NCBI RefSeq assembly: GCF_017301735.1
Contig: NZ_CP071090.1
Span: forward strand, 13,065,001 to 13,129,000
Direction of reading: 5' to 3'
Length of the DNA stretch: 64,000 nt
Source of the DNA: Pyxidicoccus parkwaysis
GTDB taxonomy: Bacteria; Myxococcota; Myxococcia; Myxococcales; Myxococcaceae
Both the position numbers and the translations under genes were made by a program. Position 1 is the stretch's first letter; each line of letters starts with the position of its first letter. Below, in pieces: positions 25,026 to 34,031 of this stretch. The notes under the pieces are model-generated. The model had not been told where the DNA came from. It made no database searches and worked only from the letters and a program-made list of their open reading frames with translations.

Positions 25026-26297
25026 TCACCACAGTCCCTGCTCGCGCAGCAGCGCTCCCAGCGGCCGCGCGCCCAGCTTGTACGCGTCGAAGAGCTGGCT
25101 CGCGGCCGCCCGCGTGGGGTTGGCCCAGGTGCCCGCGCGACAGAGCAGCAGCGCGGCATGCAGCTCCTCCGCGGAGGAGAACTGCACGTGCTCGAAGGGC
25201 AGCGGGTTCTGGCTGGCGAGGAACACCTGCCGCGTGCCCACCTCGCGCATGCACGCCTCCACCCAGCGCGGGTGAAGACCGTTGGCCAGCTCGTCTGTGA
25301 TTGCGAAGTCCTCATTCACATCCAGGTAGTAGAGGAACGACAGCAGTCGCTTCTGTCCGAAGCTCAGCTCCGCGTGGGACAGCCCTCCGCCGTCCTCGTG
25401 CGTGAAGTGGAAGCCGAAGCCGCCGAAGCCCACGCGCCCGCCGTTCTCGAATGAGCGCTTCTCCTGCACCTCCACGCGGAACGTCCCCGCCTTGAAGCCC
25501 GCCAGCGACACGAAGCGCGACAGGAAGCTCCGCTCCATCGCGTCGTGCCGGAGCTCCAGCACGTCCAGTGGGGACTCGCGCTCCACCTGCTCGCGCAGCC
25601 AGCCCGGCATCCACGTGGGCAGCGCCATCAGCCCCAGCGGGAAGACTTCCCCATCCCGAGCCTCCATCGCGTAGCGGATGGTGCCGATGCGCTCGAACAT
25701 CCCGAGCGCCTCGTCGAACCGCTGCGGCGCGAGCAGGAAGGTGCGGCGGAGCAAGTCCTTGAGCCGCTCCTTCATGTCGCGGTCGATGTACTGCGCCGTC
25801 ATGAAGAGCAGCGTCCACACCGAGCGGTCCAGCAGCGACCAGTGCATGGTGCGGGACCACGCGGGCTCGCCGTCCACCTTGCAGTCGATGCCCGCCTCGT
25901 CCGCGCGCATCACCAGCCGCGAGGCGGGAGACGTGAGCCGCACGTCCACTTCGATTCGCGGGTGGAGCCCGGAGGTGCCCGTCTGCGGCGTGCGCAGCGG
26001 CAGCAATTCGGAGCCCTTGCGCGGTGGCTCGTTCGGGTCCGGCGCGACGGCGGTCTGCTCGTTGCGCACGTAGACGTGCAGCTTCATCCCCGGGAAGGTC
26101 AGGTCGTATTCGAGGGCGAACACCTCGTGGACGAGGCTGGAGAAGTCCGAGCCGACGACGGTGGAGAGCAGCTCCAGTAGCGTGGTCCTCCCGGTGCCGT
26201 TCTCTCCCAGCACCAGGTTGAGCGATGGGCTGAACACCAGCTCGGTGCCGGGAGTGACGCTTCGGTAGTGGTGGACCACGAGCCTCGTCAGCTTCAT
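25026..26297 (-). CDS. AAA/ABC-type ATPase with Arg in Walker A
   Basis: 423 residues from MKLTRLVVHHYRS, the start that gives a typical RecF/SMC-like head. Walker A reads GENGTGRTT (residues 31-39), with Arg37 where Lys is expected. A signature-like LSFGQKRLLSFLYYL and a Walker B FAITDELANGLHP follow, then the D-loop and switch His (LASQNPLPFEH). The family includes ATPases of the OLD/AAA_21 group that act in DNA repair and phage defence. The Lys to Arg change in a P-loop usually weakens or abolishes ATP hydrolysis, so this protein may bind nucleotide without turnover. No partner gene is adjacent. Confidence 0.8.
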   Translation of the reverse strand: MKLTRLVVHHYRSVTPGTELVFSPSLNLVLGENGTGRTTLLELLSTVVGSDFSSLVHEVFALEYDLTFPGMKLHVYVRNEQTAVAPDPNEPPRKGSELLPLRTPQTGTSGLHPRIEVDVRLTSPASRLVMRADEAGIDCKVDGEPAWSRTMHWSLLDRSVWTLLFMTAQYIDRDMKERLKDLLRRTFLLAPQRFDEALGMFERIGTIRYAMEARDGEVFPLGLMALPTWMPGWLREQVERESPLDVLELRHDAMERSFLSRFVSLAGFKAGTFRVEVQEKRSFENGGRVGFGGFGFHFTHEDGGGLSHAELSFGQKRLLSFLYYLDVNEDFAITDELANGLHPRWVEACMREVGTRQVFLASQNPLPFEHVQFSSAEELHAALLLCRAGTWANPTRAAASQLFDAYKLGARPLGALLREQGLW

Positions 26298-26473
26298 CGT
26301 GCCCGCAGCATGGCCAGCCCGGGCGGGAGGGGAAACATCTCCGTCACACCGAGTGTCCACGGCCGCGCTTCGCACGTGGGGGCAGGCGCGGCGAGCCTTG
26401 CCTCCGGGGTAGGGTGGTGTCTCCTCCAAGTGGCGTGCGGGCCTACCCGCCGCCGGAAAGGTTCGGGCCGGAC

Positions 26474-26674
26474 ATGGACTACCGGAAGCTGTTCCAGGTG
26501 CTGGTGATGGGCGGCGCGCTGGTCGGAGGCGCCACGGGCTGCAACCAGAACAACCGCAACACGGAAGACCGCTCGGGAAGCACCGAGGGCACGGGTGGCT
26601 CCGGCTCGGCGGATGCGGGCACTCAGGACGCGGGCACCGCGAAGGCGGGTGGTGGTGGCGTGAAGGGCTGGTGA
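26474..26674 (+). CDS. tiny lipoprotein
   Basis: 66 residues. MDYRKLFQVLVMGGALVGGA ending in TGC is a good lipoprotein signal; the mature part is only about 45 residues, Gly, Ser, Thr and Ala-rich, and disordered. Likely an envelope-anchored flexible tether. No family recognised. It lies about 100 bases before the DUF2911 gene on the same strand. Confidence 0.6.
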   Translation: MDYRKLFQVLVMGGALVGGATGCNQNNRNTEDRSGSTEGTGGSGSADAGTQDAGTAKAGGGGVKGW

Positions 26675-26773
26675 CGCGCCGGGCCACGTGGAAAGTCTGG
26701 TAGGGCCAGGTTGCATCGCTACACTCCGCGCCGCTCTTCGACCCACCGGTCGAGAAAGGACGAAGTGAGGACG

Positions 26774-27622
26774 ATGAAGAACCTGGCCCTCGGATGTCTC
26801 CTCTCCGCGCTCGTGGTGCTGACCGCCACGCCCGCGGAGGCCCAGCTCGAGCTCCCCGCCGCCAGCCCCTCCGCGAAGGTTGCGCAGCGGGTGGGCGTCA
26901 CCGACATCTCCATCGACTATTCCAGCCCCGGCGTGAAGGGCCGCAAGGTCTGGGGCGACCTGGTGCCCTTCGACAAGGTCTGGCGCACCGGCGCCAACGC
27001 GGCCACGAAAATCACCTTCAGCCGTGACGTGACGTTCGGTGGCAAGCCCGTGCCCGCGGGCACGTACTCCATCGTCAGCATGCCCTCGCAGAAGGGCTGG
27101 AAGGTGATGCTCAACAAGGAGCTGGGCCTGTGGGCCACGCCCGCGCCCTACGAGGCCTCCAACGACGTGGCCTCCGTGGACGCCACCACCACGGAGATTC
27201 CGAGCCGCGAGCGGCTGGCGTTCCTCTTCTCCAACACCACGGATGACTCGACGTCGCTGGACCTGGAGTGGGAGAAGCTGCGCGTCTCCGTGCCCATCAA
27301 GGTGGACTCCGCCGCGCACGCGAAGGCCGGCATCCAGGCGGCGGTGGAGGGCTCCTCGCGCACGCTCGCCAACGCGGCCCGCTACCTCGCCGACACGCAG
27401 AAGGACTACCCCGCCGCGCTGAAGCAGGCGGACGCGTCCGTGGCCATCCAGTCCACCTGGTTCAACCAGTGGATTCGCGCCGACATCCTCGGGCGCATGG
27501 GCAAATACGCCGAGGCGCGCAAGTCCGCGCAGCTCGCGTGGGATTTGGGCCAGAACGACAAGGGCTTCTTCTTCCGCGACCAGGTGTCCAAGGCGCTCGC
27601 GGAGTGGAAGAACAAGAAGTAG
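26774..27622 (+). CDS. DUF2911 periplasmic protein with TPR-like tail
   Basis: 282 residues from the ATG at 26774, preceded by GTGAGG. A Sec signal ends in AEAQ. The DUF2911 domain follows (about residues 25-165) with DYSSPGVKGRKVWG, VPFDKVWRTGANAATKI and the GGKPVPAGTYSI hairpin. The C-terminal 110 residues are paired helices (YPAALKQADASVAIQSTWFN and YAEARKSAQLAWDLG) like TPR units. DUF2911 proteins are frequent in Bacteroidetes and Myxococcota; the function is unknown. It ends in a bidirectional hairpin shared with bshA. Confidence 0.85.
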   Translation: MKNLALGCLLSALVVLTATPAEAQLELPAASPSAKVAQRVGVTDISIDYSSPGVKGRKVWGDLVPFDKVWRTGANAATKITFSRDVTFGGKPVPAGTYSIVSMPSQKGWKVMLNKELGLWATPAPYEASNDVASVDATTTEIPSRERLAFLFSNTTDDSTSLDLEWEKLRVSVPIKVDSAAHAKAGIQAAVEGSSRTLANAARYLADTQKDYPAALKQADASVAIQSTWFNQWIRADILGRMGKYAEARKSAQLAWDLGQNDKGFFFRDQVSKALAEWKNKK

Positions 27623-27639
27623 CTCCGGCTTCGCGAGCG

Positions 27640-27667
27640 GGGAGCCCCTCAGCGCCGGGGGGCTCCC
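27640..27667. terminator. bidirectional terminator overlapping the bshA stop
   Basis: Arms GGGAGCCCC (27640-27648) and GGGGCTCCC (27659-27667) with a 10-base loop. The bshA stop (27649-27651) is in the loop and its last codons form the right arm. Confidence 0.6.
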
Positions 27668-28812
27668 TTCGTGAGCCGGCGGTAGAGCGCCTCGTAGCGG
27701 TCGATGGCGGGCCCGAGCTGGAAGCGCTCGAGCACCACCTCCCGCGCGCGGTGCGAGAACTTCCACCAGCGAGCCTCGTCCTGGACGAGGTGGAGCACGT
27801 GCCCGGCCATGGCCTGGAGGTCCCCCACGGGCGCGAGGAAGCCCGTCTCCCCGTGGGTGACGAGCTCGGGGATGCCGCCGATGTCGCTGGCCACCACGGG
27901 GATGCCGCAGCTCAGCGCCTCCAGCGCGGCGAGCCCGAAGCTCTCCTGCTCGCTGGGGAGGAGGAAGACGTCCGCGGCGGCGAGCAGTTCCTCGAAGCGG
28001 TCCTGCTTGCCCAGGAAGGCGACGCGGTCCTCCAGGCCGAGGCCGCGGAGGTTGCGCTCGGCGGAGGTGCGCTCGGGGCCGTCTCCAATCATCACCAGCC
28101 GCGCGGGGCGCTGGCGATTCACCTCCGTGAAGATGCCCACCACGTCGGTGATGCGCTTCACGGCGCGGAAGTTGGAGACGTGGATGAGTACGGGCTCCGG
28201 CTCGCGCAGGCCCGGGAAGAGGGGCAGCAGGCACGCGCGCTCTCTCCGGGGCGCGTAGCGCTGCGTGTCCACGAAGTTGGCGATGACGTCGATGGGGACG
28301 CTCTCGGGGATGCCGAAGCCCTTCCACGTGGCGCGCCGGAGGAAGTCCGAGGGCGTCGTCACCGCGTCGCTGCGCATGATGGAGAAGCGCGTAATCGGCA
28401 GGTAGCTGGGGTCGATGCCCACCAGCGTGGTGTCCGTGCCGTGCAGCGTGGTGACGACGCGCGGCGCCTTGTCGCCCAGCACCTCGCGCGCCATCCACGC
28501 GGCCGTGGCATGCGGGACGGCGTAGTGGACGTGGAGCACGTCGAGCCGCTCGTAGCTGGCCACCTCAATCATCTTCGAGGCCAGGGCGATGGGGTACGTG
28601 CTGGAGTGCTGGAGCGCCGGGTAGTCGCTCTCCGTCACCTCGTGGAAGAAGACCTTGCGGCTGGTGCCGTGCAGGCGCACCGGGAGGTCCTTCGCGATGA
28701 AGTGGACGCGGTGCCCCCGGTCCGCCATCGCGAGGCCGATTTCAGTCGCCACCATGCCGCTGCCACCGAAGGTCGGAAAGCAGGTGATGGCCACATTGAG
28801 CGAGTCAGTCAT
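27649..28812 (-). CDS. bshA: BshA, N-acetylglucosaminyl-malate synthase
   Basis: 387 residues, GT4-type retaining glycosyltransferase. The head LNVAITCFPTFGGSGMVATE with the GGSG nucleotide-sugar loop is diagnostic for BshA, and the C-terminal domain carries VFLLPSEQESFGLAALEALS for the UDP-sugar. It joins UDP-GlcNAc to L-malate, the first step of bacillithiol synthesis. Its start overlaps the bshB1 stop by four bases, in an operon bshC-bshB1-bshA. Together the three genes encode the whole pathway from GlcNAc and malate to the thiol. Confidence 0.93.
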   Translation of the reverse strand: MTDSLNVAITCFPTFGGSGMVATEIGLAMADRGHRVHFIAKDLPVRLHGTSRKVFFHEVTESDYPALQHSSTYPIALASKMIEVASYERLDVLHVHYAVPHATAAWMAREVLGDKAPRVVTTLHGTDTTLVGIDPSYLPITRFSIMRSDAVTTPSDFLRRATWKGFGIPESVPIDVIANFVDTQRYAPRRERACLLPLFPGLREPEPVLIHVSNFRAVKRITDVVGIFTEVNRQRPARLVMIGDGPERTSAERNLRGLGLEDRVAFLGKQDRFEELLAAADVFLLPSEQESFGLAALEALSCGIPVVASDIGGIPELVTHGETGFLAPVGDLQAMAGHVLHLVQDEARWWKFSHRAREVVLERFQLGPAIDRYEALYRRLTKGAPRR

Positions 28813-29606
28813 CGGCGTTGGGGGAAGAACAGGGGGCGCGCGAAGCTATTCCGTCGGAAGTGCTCCAGCGGGTCGACGAGTCCCAACGTCTCGCGGACGA
28901 CATACGGCTCGCCGTACGCCACGCCCACCTGCGCGCCGTAGAAGGCATCTCGGGCCTCCAGTGAGGAGAGCGACAGCGGCGAGCCGACCAGCGTGGGCGG
29001 CGCGTCCGGGCGGGGCTGCACCTGGCTCGCGTAGCAGCGCACCGCGGCGCGCTTCTGCTCGTACACGGACGTAACGTCCACGACGAAGCTGGGCTCGGCC
29101 AGGTGGCGCAGCGGGTAGTAGAGTACCTGCCTCGGCGTGAAGGGCGCTCCGGTTGGATCGGTGTCGAACTTGCGGACTCCGGCGAAGAACAGCGCGCGCG
29201 TCACCAGGGCACTGGTGGCCTCGTGGTCCGGGTGGCGCTCTTCTTCCCATGGAACGATGACGAGCTCGGGGCGCAGGCGGCGCAGGACTTCCACCACGTG
29301 GGATACGGCGGCGGTGCGCGTGCGCTCGGGCTCGGGGGACTCGAAGCCGGCCCAGGGATTCACCCAGCCGTCGGGCAGGCCGAGATTCTCTCGCAGGGAC
29401 AGGCCGAGCGCGCGGGAGGCGGCGGCTGTCTCCTCGGCGCGTGTCTCGGGAGTACCGCGCGAGCTCTTCTCTCCGCGCGTCAGGTCGATGATGCCCGTGC
29501 GATAGCCCCGGGCCGCCATGCTCGCGAGGAGGCCGCCGCAGAACAGCTCCACATCGTCCGGGTGCGGACCGAAGGCGAGGACGTCGACGCCGTAGGTCTC
29601 GCTCAT
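28809..29606 (-). CDS. bshB1: BshB1, GlcNAc-malate deacetylase
   Basis: 265 residues of the PIG-L deacetylase fold. Zinc ligands are in GPHPDDVELFCGG (His15 and Asp18) and HPDHEAT, with the LTRGEKSSRGTPETR segment typical of the bacillithiol enzymes. It removes the acetyl group from GlcNAc-malate to give GlcN-malate, the substrate of BshC. It is coupled by ATGA-type overlaps to bshC upstream and bshA downstream, so the whole pathway is translated as a unit. A separate exported PIG-L enzyme lies close by (31384-33870) but has a different architecture. Confidence 0.93.
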   Translation of the reverse strand: MSETYGVDVLAFGPHPDDVELFCGGLLASMAARGYRTGIIDLTRGEKSSRGTPETRAEETAAASRALGLSLRENLGLPDGWVNPWAGFESPEPERTRTAAVSHVVEVLRRLRPELVIVPWEEERHPDHEATSALVTRALFFAGVRKFDTDPTGAPFTPRQVLYYPLRHLAEPSFVVDVTSVYEQKRAAVRCYASQVQPRPDAPPTLVGSPLSLSSLEARDAFYGAQVGVAYGEPYVVRETLGLVDPLEHFRRNSFARPLFFPQRR

Positions 29607-31228
29607 GGCGTCAGGTCCTCGAGGGCACCGGAGAAGGGCACGCAGGCATCGAGCACCTGCCGCGTGAAGGCTCGCGTGCCAATACGCGAGGCGAAGTGCG
29701 CCATGCCGAGGACGCGCTCCTGTGGCTCGCCATTCGGTGTGACGTAGGTGCGCAGGCGGTCCACGCGCTCGGCGGTGGCGCTGTCACGCCGGGCGAGCGC
29801 TCGGGCGTACCGTCCCGTGAGGCGGGACACGGCGACGCGCACGGTGCCACGCGTGCGCTGGAGCGCATCCTGGAGCATCGGGTCCAGCGCGAGCATCGAG
29901 TCATTCAAGCGGTCCAGCTCCGCGGCGAAGGTGCCGAAGAGACGTGACTCCAGGGCCTCCGGAGTTTCGAGCGGCTGAGTGCCGGCACGTGCGGCAAGCC
30001 GCGTCAGCAACTCCTCTCGGGGCGCATTTAGCTCATCGGGCTGGAGACCCAGCTTGCCGAGCCACCGTCGCGTGCGGTCATCCAACACGCGGAAGCGGGC
30101 GCGCGGCACGACGAGCGGCATCGGCAGGCCGAAGTGCGCATAGAGCGGCTCGAGCTGCGCGAAGTACGCAATCTCTCCTGGGCCGCCGACATAGGCCGCC
30201 GTGGGGAGCCAGGTGTCCTGAAGCAGGGGACGCAGCAGCGCGGACGTGGTGAAGCGGAGCGGCTCTCGCTCCAGCCAGCCGAGCAGCTCCGCCGTCGTCA
30301 CGGTGCGCCCTTCCGGGTGGCCGACGAGGCTCCATGTATCGGGGCCACTCGGGTCCATGCGGTAGCGCGGACCATCCACACCATCCGGAGAGAAGAAACC
30401 CAACGGTGAGCCGGGTCGGATGTGGACCTGCTCGGAGAAGCCGGCCTCGGTGAGCGCGCGCACGCGAGCGGCGAGCGCGGTGGAGATGGCTTCCGCTTCC
30501 AGTATGGAGCGGCGGTGCACGGGCGCGGCGAGCGGCGCGAGGCGTGCGTCCCGAGGGTCGAGGAACACCAGCCCCTCCTCGGCGAACACATTCGACAGCA
30601 CCTCGGTGAAGGCTTCAGCGAGCGTGGCCTCGGGACGGTAGGCGCGCTCCAGCAGCGAGAGGTGCTCGTGCGCGTGCGGCTCCTCGCTCAGCTCCGCGCG
30701 CAGCATCGCCAGGGCGGCGGTGACGCTCGGGCCGAGGTGACGGTGGGCGATGGGCGCTCGCGAAGTGGCTGCGTCTGGGATTTCCAATGCCACACGCAGG
30801 GGACCGCCGGTGTGGCGCGGGAGGAAGACGTGGTCGACCTCGGGCAGGTCGTGGTCCTCCGTCTGCAACCAGAAGACGGGGACACAGGGCCGGCCCGTCT
30901 CCTCCGAGAGCGCTCGCGCCGCGACGATGGCGGCGGCGGCCTTGTAGAGGGTGAAGAGGGGACCGAGGAACAGCCCCATCTGCTGTCCCGTCACCACGGC
31001 CACGGTGCCGGGCCGGGACAACATCTCGAGGTGGCGCTCGCGGGCGGGGCTGGGGGCGAGGCGCGCGTTGCGAGAAGCGAGGACGTCGAGCAGCGCCGGA
31101 GGCACGGTGCGAGACGCGGCGGCGGCCACCGCCTCGGCACGTGCGGCTGGCTGGCGACAGCGGTCGGGAAGGATGGAGAGCGCACGCGCATCTCCGCGAA
31201 GCCACGCGGCAGAGATCGAGGACGTCAC
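29603..31228 (-). CDS. bshC: BshC, bacillithiol cysteine-adding enzyme
   Basis: 541 residues from a GTG at 31228 (start inferred from the usual N-terminus SAAWLRGDARALSILPDRC; an ATG 63 bases upstream would add unlikely residues). The conserved region VAVVTGQQMGLFLGPLFTLY is the family hallmark. It catalyses the last step, adding cysteine to GlcN-malate. First gene of the operon. The promoter lies in the 155 bases shared with the divergent PIG-L operon, so the two may be co-regulated. No Walker motifs; BshC is known to be unusual in needing no obvious ATP site. Confidence 0.92.
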   Translation of the reverse strand: MTSSISAAWLRGDARALSILPDRCRQPAARAEAVAAAASRTVPPALLDVLASRNARLAPSPARERHLEMLSRPGTVAVVTGQQMGLFLGPLFTLYKAAAAIVAARALSEETGRPCVPVFWLQTEDHDLPEVDHVFLPRHTGGPLRVALEIPDAATSRAPIAHRHLGPSVTAALAMLRAELSEEPHAHEHLSLLERAYRPEATLAEAFTEVLSNVFAEEGLVFLDPRDARLAPLAAPVHRRSILEAEAISTALAARVRALTEAGFSEQVHIRPGSPLGFFSPDGVDGPRYRMDPSGPDTWSLVGHPEGRTVTTAELLGWLEREPLRFTTSALLRPLLQDTWLPTAAYVGGPGEIAYFAQLEPLYAHFGLPMPLVVPRARFRVLDDRTRRWLGKLGLQPDELNAPREELLTRLAARAGTQPLETPEALESRLFGTFAAELDRLNDSMLALDPMLQDALQRTRGTVRVAVSRLTGRYARALARRDSATAERVDRLRTYVTPNGEPQERVLGMAHFASRIGTRAFTRQVLDACVPFSGALEDLTP

Positions 31229-31383
31229 GGTCGGGCTTGAATAACAGGTCCGGTGTGGAACGAGCAGGCAACCGACATTTGCGCCGCGCACTTATTCCCT
31301 GGCCAGTCGCGTCAATCGACATTCGCGGCCCATGAAAAGGTCACGCGCGCGGCTACGAATGCCTTGTTATAGGGTCCGCCCGA

Positions 31384-33870
31384 ATGCGGAACCTGCTCGG
31401 CTTTGGAATGGCGCTGGTCATGAGTCTTGGAGTCGGGTCGACGGCACTCGCGCAGGCGCCTCGACAACCCCATGCAGGAGAAATCGCCGCGGGGCTGCGG
31501 CGGCTGGGCGTGACGGGCAGCGTGCTCTACGTGGCCGCCCACCCGGACGATGAGAACACTCGCTTCCTCGCGTACCTCGAAGGTGAGCGTGGCCTTCGCG
31601 CGGGCTACCTCTCGCTCACGCGCGGCGACGGTGGGCAGAACCTCATCGGCACCGAGCAGGATGCGATGCTCGGACTCGTCCGCACGTATGAATTGCTCGC
31701 GGCGCGGCGCGTGGACGGCGCGGAGCAGCTCTTCACGCGAGCGCGCGACTTCGGCTACACGAAGAGCGCTGACGAGGCGCTGAGAATCTGGGGCCATGAC
31801 GAGGTGCTCGCGGATGTGGTGCTCGCCATCCGCCGCTTCCGGCCGGACGTCATCGTCACGCGCTTCAACACGAAGCCGCCGAACCATGGCCACCACACCG
31901 CGTCCGCCATCCTCGCGGCGGAGGCCTTCACCGCGGCTGCGGACCCGAAGCGCTTCCCCGAGCAGCTCTCCGAGGTGAAGCCCTGGCAGGCGGACCGCCT
32001 GCTGCACAACACCTCTACCTGGAGCCTGCCGGAAGGCGCGGACATGTCCAGCTTCCTCAAGCTGGACGTGGGCGGGTACGACGCGTTGCTCGGGCGCTCG
32101 TGGGGTGAGGTGGCGGCGGAGAGCCGCAGTCAGCACAAGAGCCAGGGCTTCGGTGTACCGGCCGAGCGCGGCCCGCTGCTGGAGTACTTTTCGCCCCTCG
32201 CCGGGACGCGCCCGAAGGGCGACGTGTTCGAGGGATTGGACTTCACGTGGAAGCGCTGGCCCGGCGCGGAAGGCGTGGCCCGCGCGGTGGACGAGGCGCA
32301 GAAGGGCTTCGATGCGCGCGCGCCGTACCGCAGCGTGCCCGCGCTCGTCCGCGTGCACGAGGCGCTGACCTCGCTGCCGGACGACAACCCGTGGAAGGCG
32401 CTCAAGCTGCGCGAGACGGAGTCGCTCATCGCCGCGTGCGCGGGCCTGTTCCTGGAGGCGCGCGCCACGGAGCCCTCGGCCGTGCCGGGCACGCAGGTGG
32501 AGCTCAACCTCATGGCGTTGAACCGCTCGCCCGCGGAGTTGCGGCTGGTGAGCGTCACGCTGCCCGGTGGTGAGTCCGTGGCCGCCGGCAACGCGCTGGC
32601 GCTGAATGCGCCCGTCAAGCTGACGCGGAAGGTGGCGCTCCCGAAGGACGCGGCCATCTCCACGCCGTACTGGCTGCGCAAGCCCGTCACGGGCGGCCTC
32701 TTTACGCTGGAGGGCGCGGACCGCGCGCTCACCGGCAGGCCGGAAGGCGAGCCCCCGCTGGCGGTGACGTTCGTCTATGAGGCGGGCGGCCGTCGCATCA
32801 GCGTGACGCGGCCGGTGGTCTACGTGTGGACGGACCCGGTGCGCGGCGAGCTCTACCGCGCCTTCGAAATCGTTCCCGCCGTCACCGCGACGCTGGAGCG
32901 GGACGTGCTGATGTTCCCCAATGGAGCCACGCAACCCGTCTCGGTGGTGCTGGCCGCGGGTCGCGCGGACGCCAATGGCAAGGCCCGGCTGGAGGTGCCC
33001 GAGGGCTGGAAGGTGGAGCCTGCGGAGGTGCCGTTCCAATTCGCCGCGCGCGGCGACGAGCGCACTGTCATCTTCCAGGTGACGCCTCCGAAGGGTGCCA
33101 CGGCGAAGGGCAGCCTGCGCGCCGTGGTGGAGAGCGGCGGGCGCTCGGAGTCGTGGCGCGTCCGCACGGTGTCTCACGAGCACATCCCGCCGCTCGCGGT
33201 GCGCCAGCCGTCGGAGGCGACGCTGGTTCCCTTCGCGCTGGCCACGAAGGTGAAGCGCCTGGGCTACATCCCCGGGCCGGGTGACCGCGTGGCGGAGAGC
33301 CTGGCGGCGGTGGGCTACGAGGTGACGGTGCTCCCCGAGGAGCGGCTCGCGAGCGAGAAGTTGGAGCGCTTCGAGGCCATCCTCGTCGGCGTGCGCGCGT
33401 TCAACGCCAACCCTCGCCTCGCCGTGCATCGCGACAGGTTGCTGAAGTACGTCGAAGGGGGAGGGCGACTGGTGGTCCAGTACAACACCAACAGCCGCGT
33501 CGGCCCGCTCACCAGCTTCGTGGGCCCGTACCCACTGGAGATTGGAAGAGACCGCGTGACGGACGAGACGGCGACGATGACGCCCGTCACTCCGAGCGAG
33601 CCGCTGCTGCGCGCGCCCAACGCGCTGTCCGCCTCGGACTTCGAGGGCTGGGTGCAGGAGCGCGGGCTCTACTTCGCGTCCACGTGGGACTCGCACTACC
33701 GGCCCGTGTTCGCGATGAACGACGCGGGCGAGGCTCCACTCAAGGGCTCCCTGCTGGTGGCCCGTCATGGCAAGGGCGCCTTCGTGTACACGGGGCTCGC
33801 CTTCTTCCGTCAGCTCCCCGCCGGCGTGCCCGGCGCCTACCGCCTCCTGGCGAACATCCTCGCGCAATGA
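31384..33870 (+). CDS. exported PIG-L family deacetylase, multidomain
   Basis: 828 residues. Signal peptide MRNLLGFGMALVMSLGVGST then ALAQ, so it acts outside the cytoplasm. The PIG-L domain (about residues 40-290) has zinc motif AAHPDDENTR (His53, Asp56) and NHGHHTASA (the second His group). Two beta-sandwich-like segments follow (about 350-620), then a C-terminal domain resembling the ThuA/glutamine-amidotransferase-like fold (LVGVRAFNANPR, YVEGGGRLVVQYNTN). It probably deacetylates an N-acetylated sugar or peptidoglycan fragment. It is coupled (ATGA) to a small membrane peptide and a sodium symporter, which suggests that the product is taken up. Confidence 0.88.
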   Translation: MRNLLGFGMALVMSLGVGSTALAQAPRQPHAGEIAAGLRRLGVTGSVLYVAAHPDDENTRFLAYLEGERGLRAGYLSLTRGDGGQNLIGTEQDAMLGLVRTYELLAARRVDGAEQLFTRARDFGYTKSADEALRIWGHDEVLADVVLAIRRFRPDVIVTRFNTKPPNHGHHTASAILAAEAFTAAADPKRFPEQLSEVKPWQADRLLHNTSTWSLPEGADMSSFLKLDVGGYDALLGRSWGEVAAESRSQHKSQGFGVPAERGPLLEYFSPLAGTRPKGDVFEGLDFTWKRWPGAEGVARAVDEAQKGFDARAPYRSVPALVRVHEALTSLPDDNPWKALKLRETESLIAACAGLFLEARATEPSAVPGTQVELNLMALNRSPAELRLVSVTLPGGESVAAGNALALNAPVKLTRKVALPKDAAISTPYWLRKPVTGGLFTLEGADRALTGRPEGEPPLAVTFVYEAGGRRISVTRPVVYVWTDPVRGELYRAFEIVPAVTATLERDVLMFPNGATQPVSVVLAAGRADANGKARLEVPEGWKVEPAEVPFQFAARGDERTVIFQVTPPKGATAKGSLRAVVESGGRSESWRVRTVSHEHIPPLAVRQPSEATLVPFALATKVKRLGYIPGPGDRVAESLAAVGYEVTVLPEERLASEKLERFEAILVGVRAFNANPRLAVHRDRLLKYVEGGGRLVVQYNTNSRVGPLTSFVGPYPLEIGRDRVTDETATMTPVTPSEPLLRAPNALSASDFEGWVQERGLYFASTWDSHYRPVFAMNDAGEAPLKGSLLVARHGKGAFVYTGLAFFRQLPAGVPGAYRLLANILAQ

Positions 33871-34031
33871 GCTCTCCCGCTCCGTCCCTGCAGAAGTCTT
33901 CAGCGCCCCGGCCCGAGATGGATGACGCGCCGCCGCTGCTCGGCTCGTGGCGCAACATCTACCTCGTGGTGCTCGGCACCTTCGTCCTGTTCGTCGCCCT
34001 GTTCTGGGTGCTCACCGAGGCGTACTCGTGA
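33867..34031 (+). CDS. 54-residue membrane peptide of the symporter operon
   Basis: Starts at ATGA overlapping the PIG-L stop (33867-33870) and ends in a stop that overlaps the symporter GTG (34028-34031). Residues 1-25 are polar and Pro-rich and precede a single membrane helix, WRNIYLVVLGTFVLFVALFW. The tight double coupling says that it is made in step with both neighbours. Likely a small accessory subunit of the symporter. No family recognised. Confidence 0.75.
   Translation: MSSPAPSLQKSSAPRPEMDDAPPLLGSWRNIYLVVLGTFVLFVALFWVLTEAYS

Noticed and set aside
31312..33867. An 851-codon antisense frame opposite the PIG-L gene
   Set aside because: No motif; the plus strand encodes a signal peptide, zinc motifs and coupled downstream genes.
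31384..33870. Second bacillithiol deacetylase or bacillithiol-conjugate amidase
   Set aside because: Although of the PIG-L family and next to bsh genes, it has a signal peptide, is far longer and is coupled to a transporter, so a cytoplasmic thiol role is unlikely.
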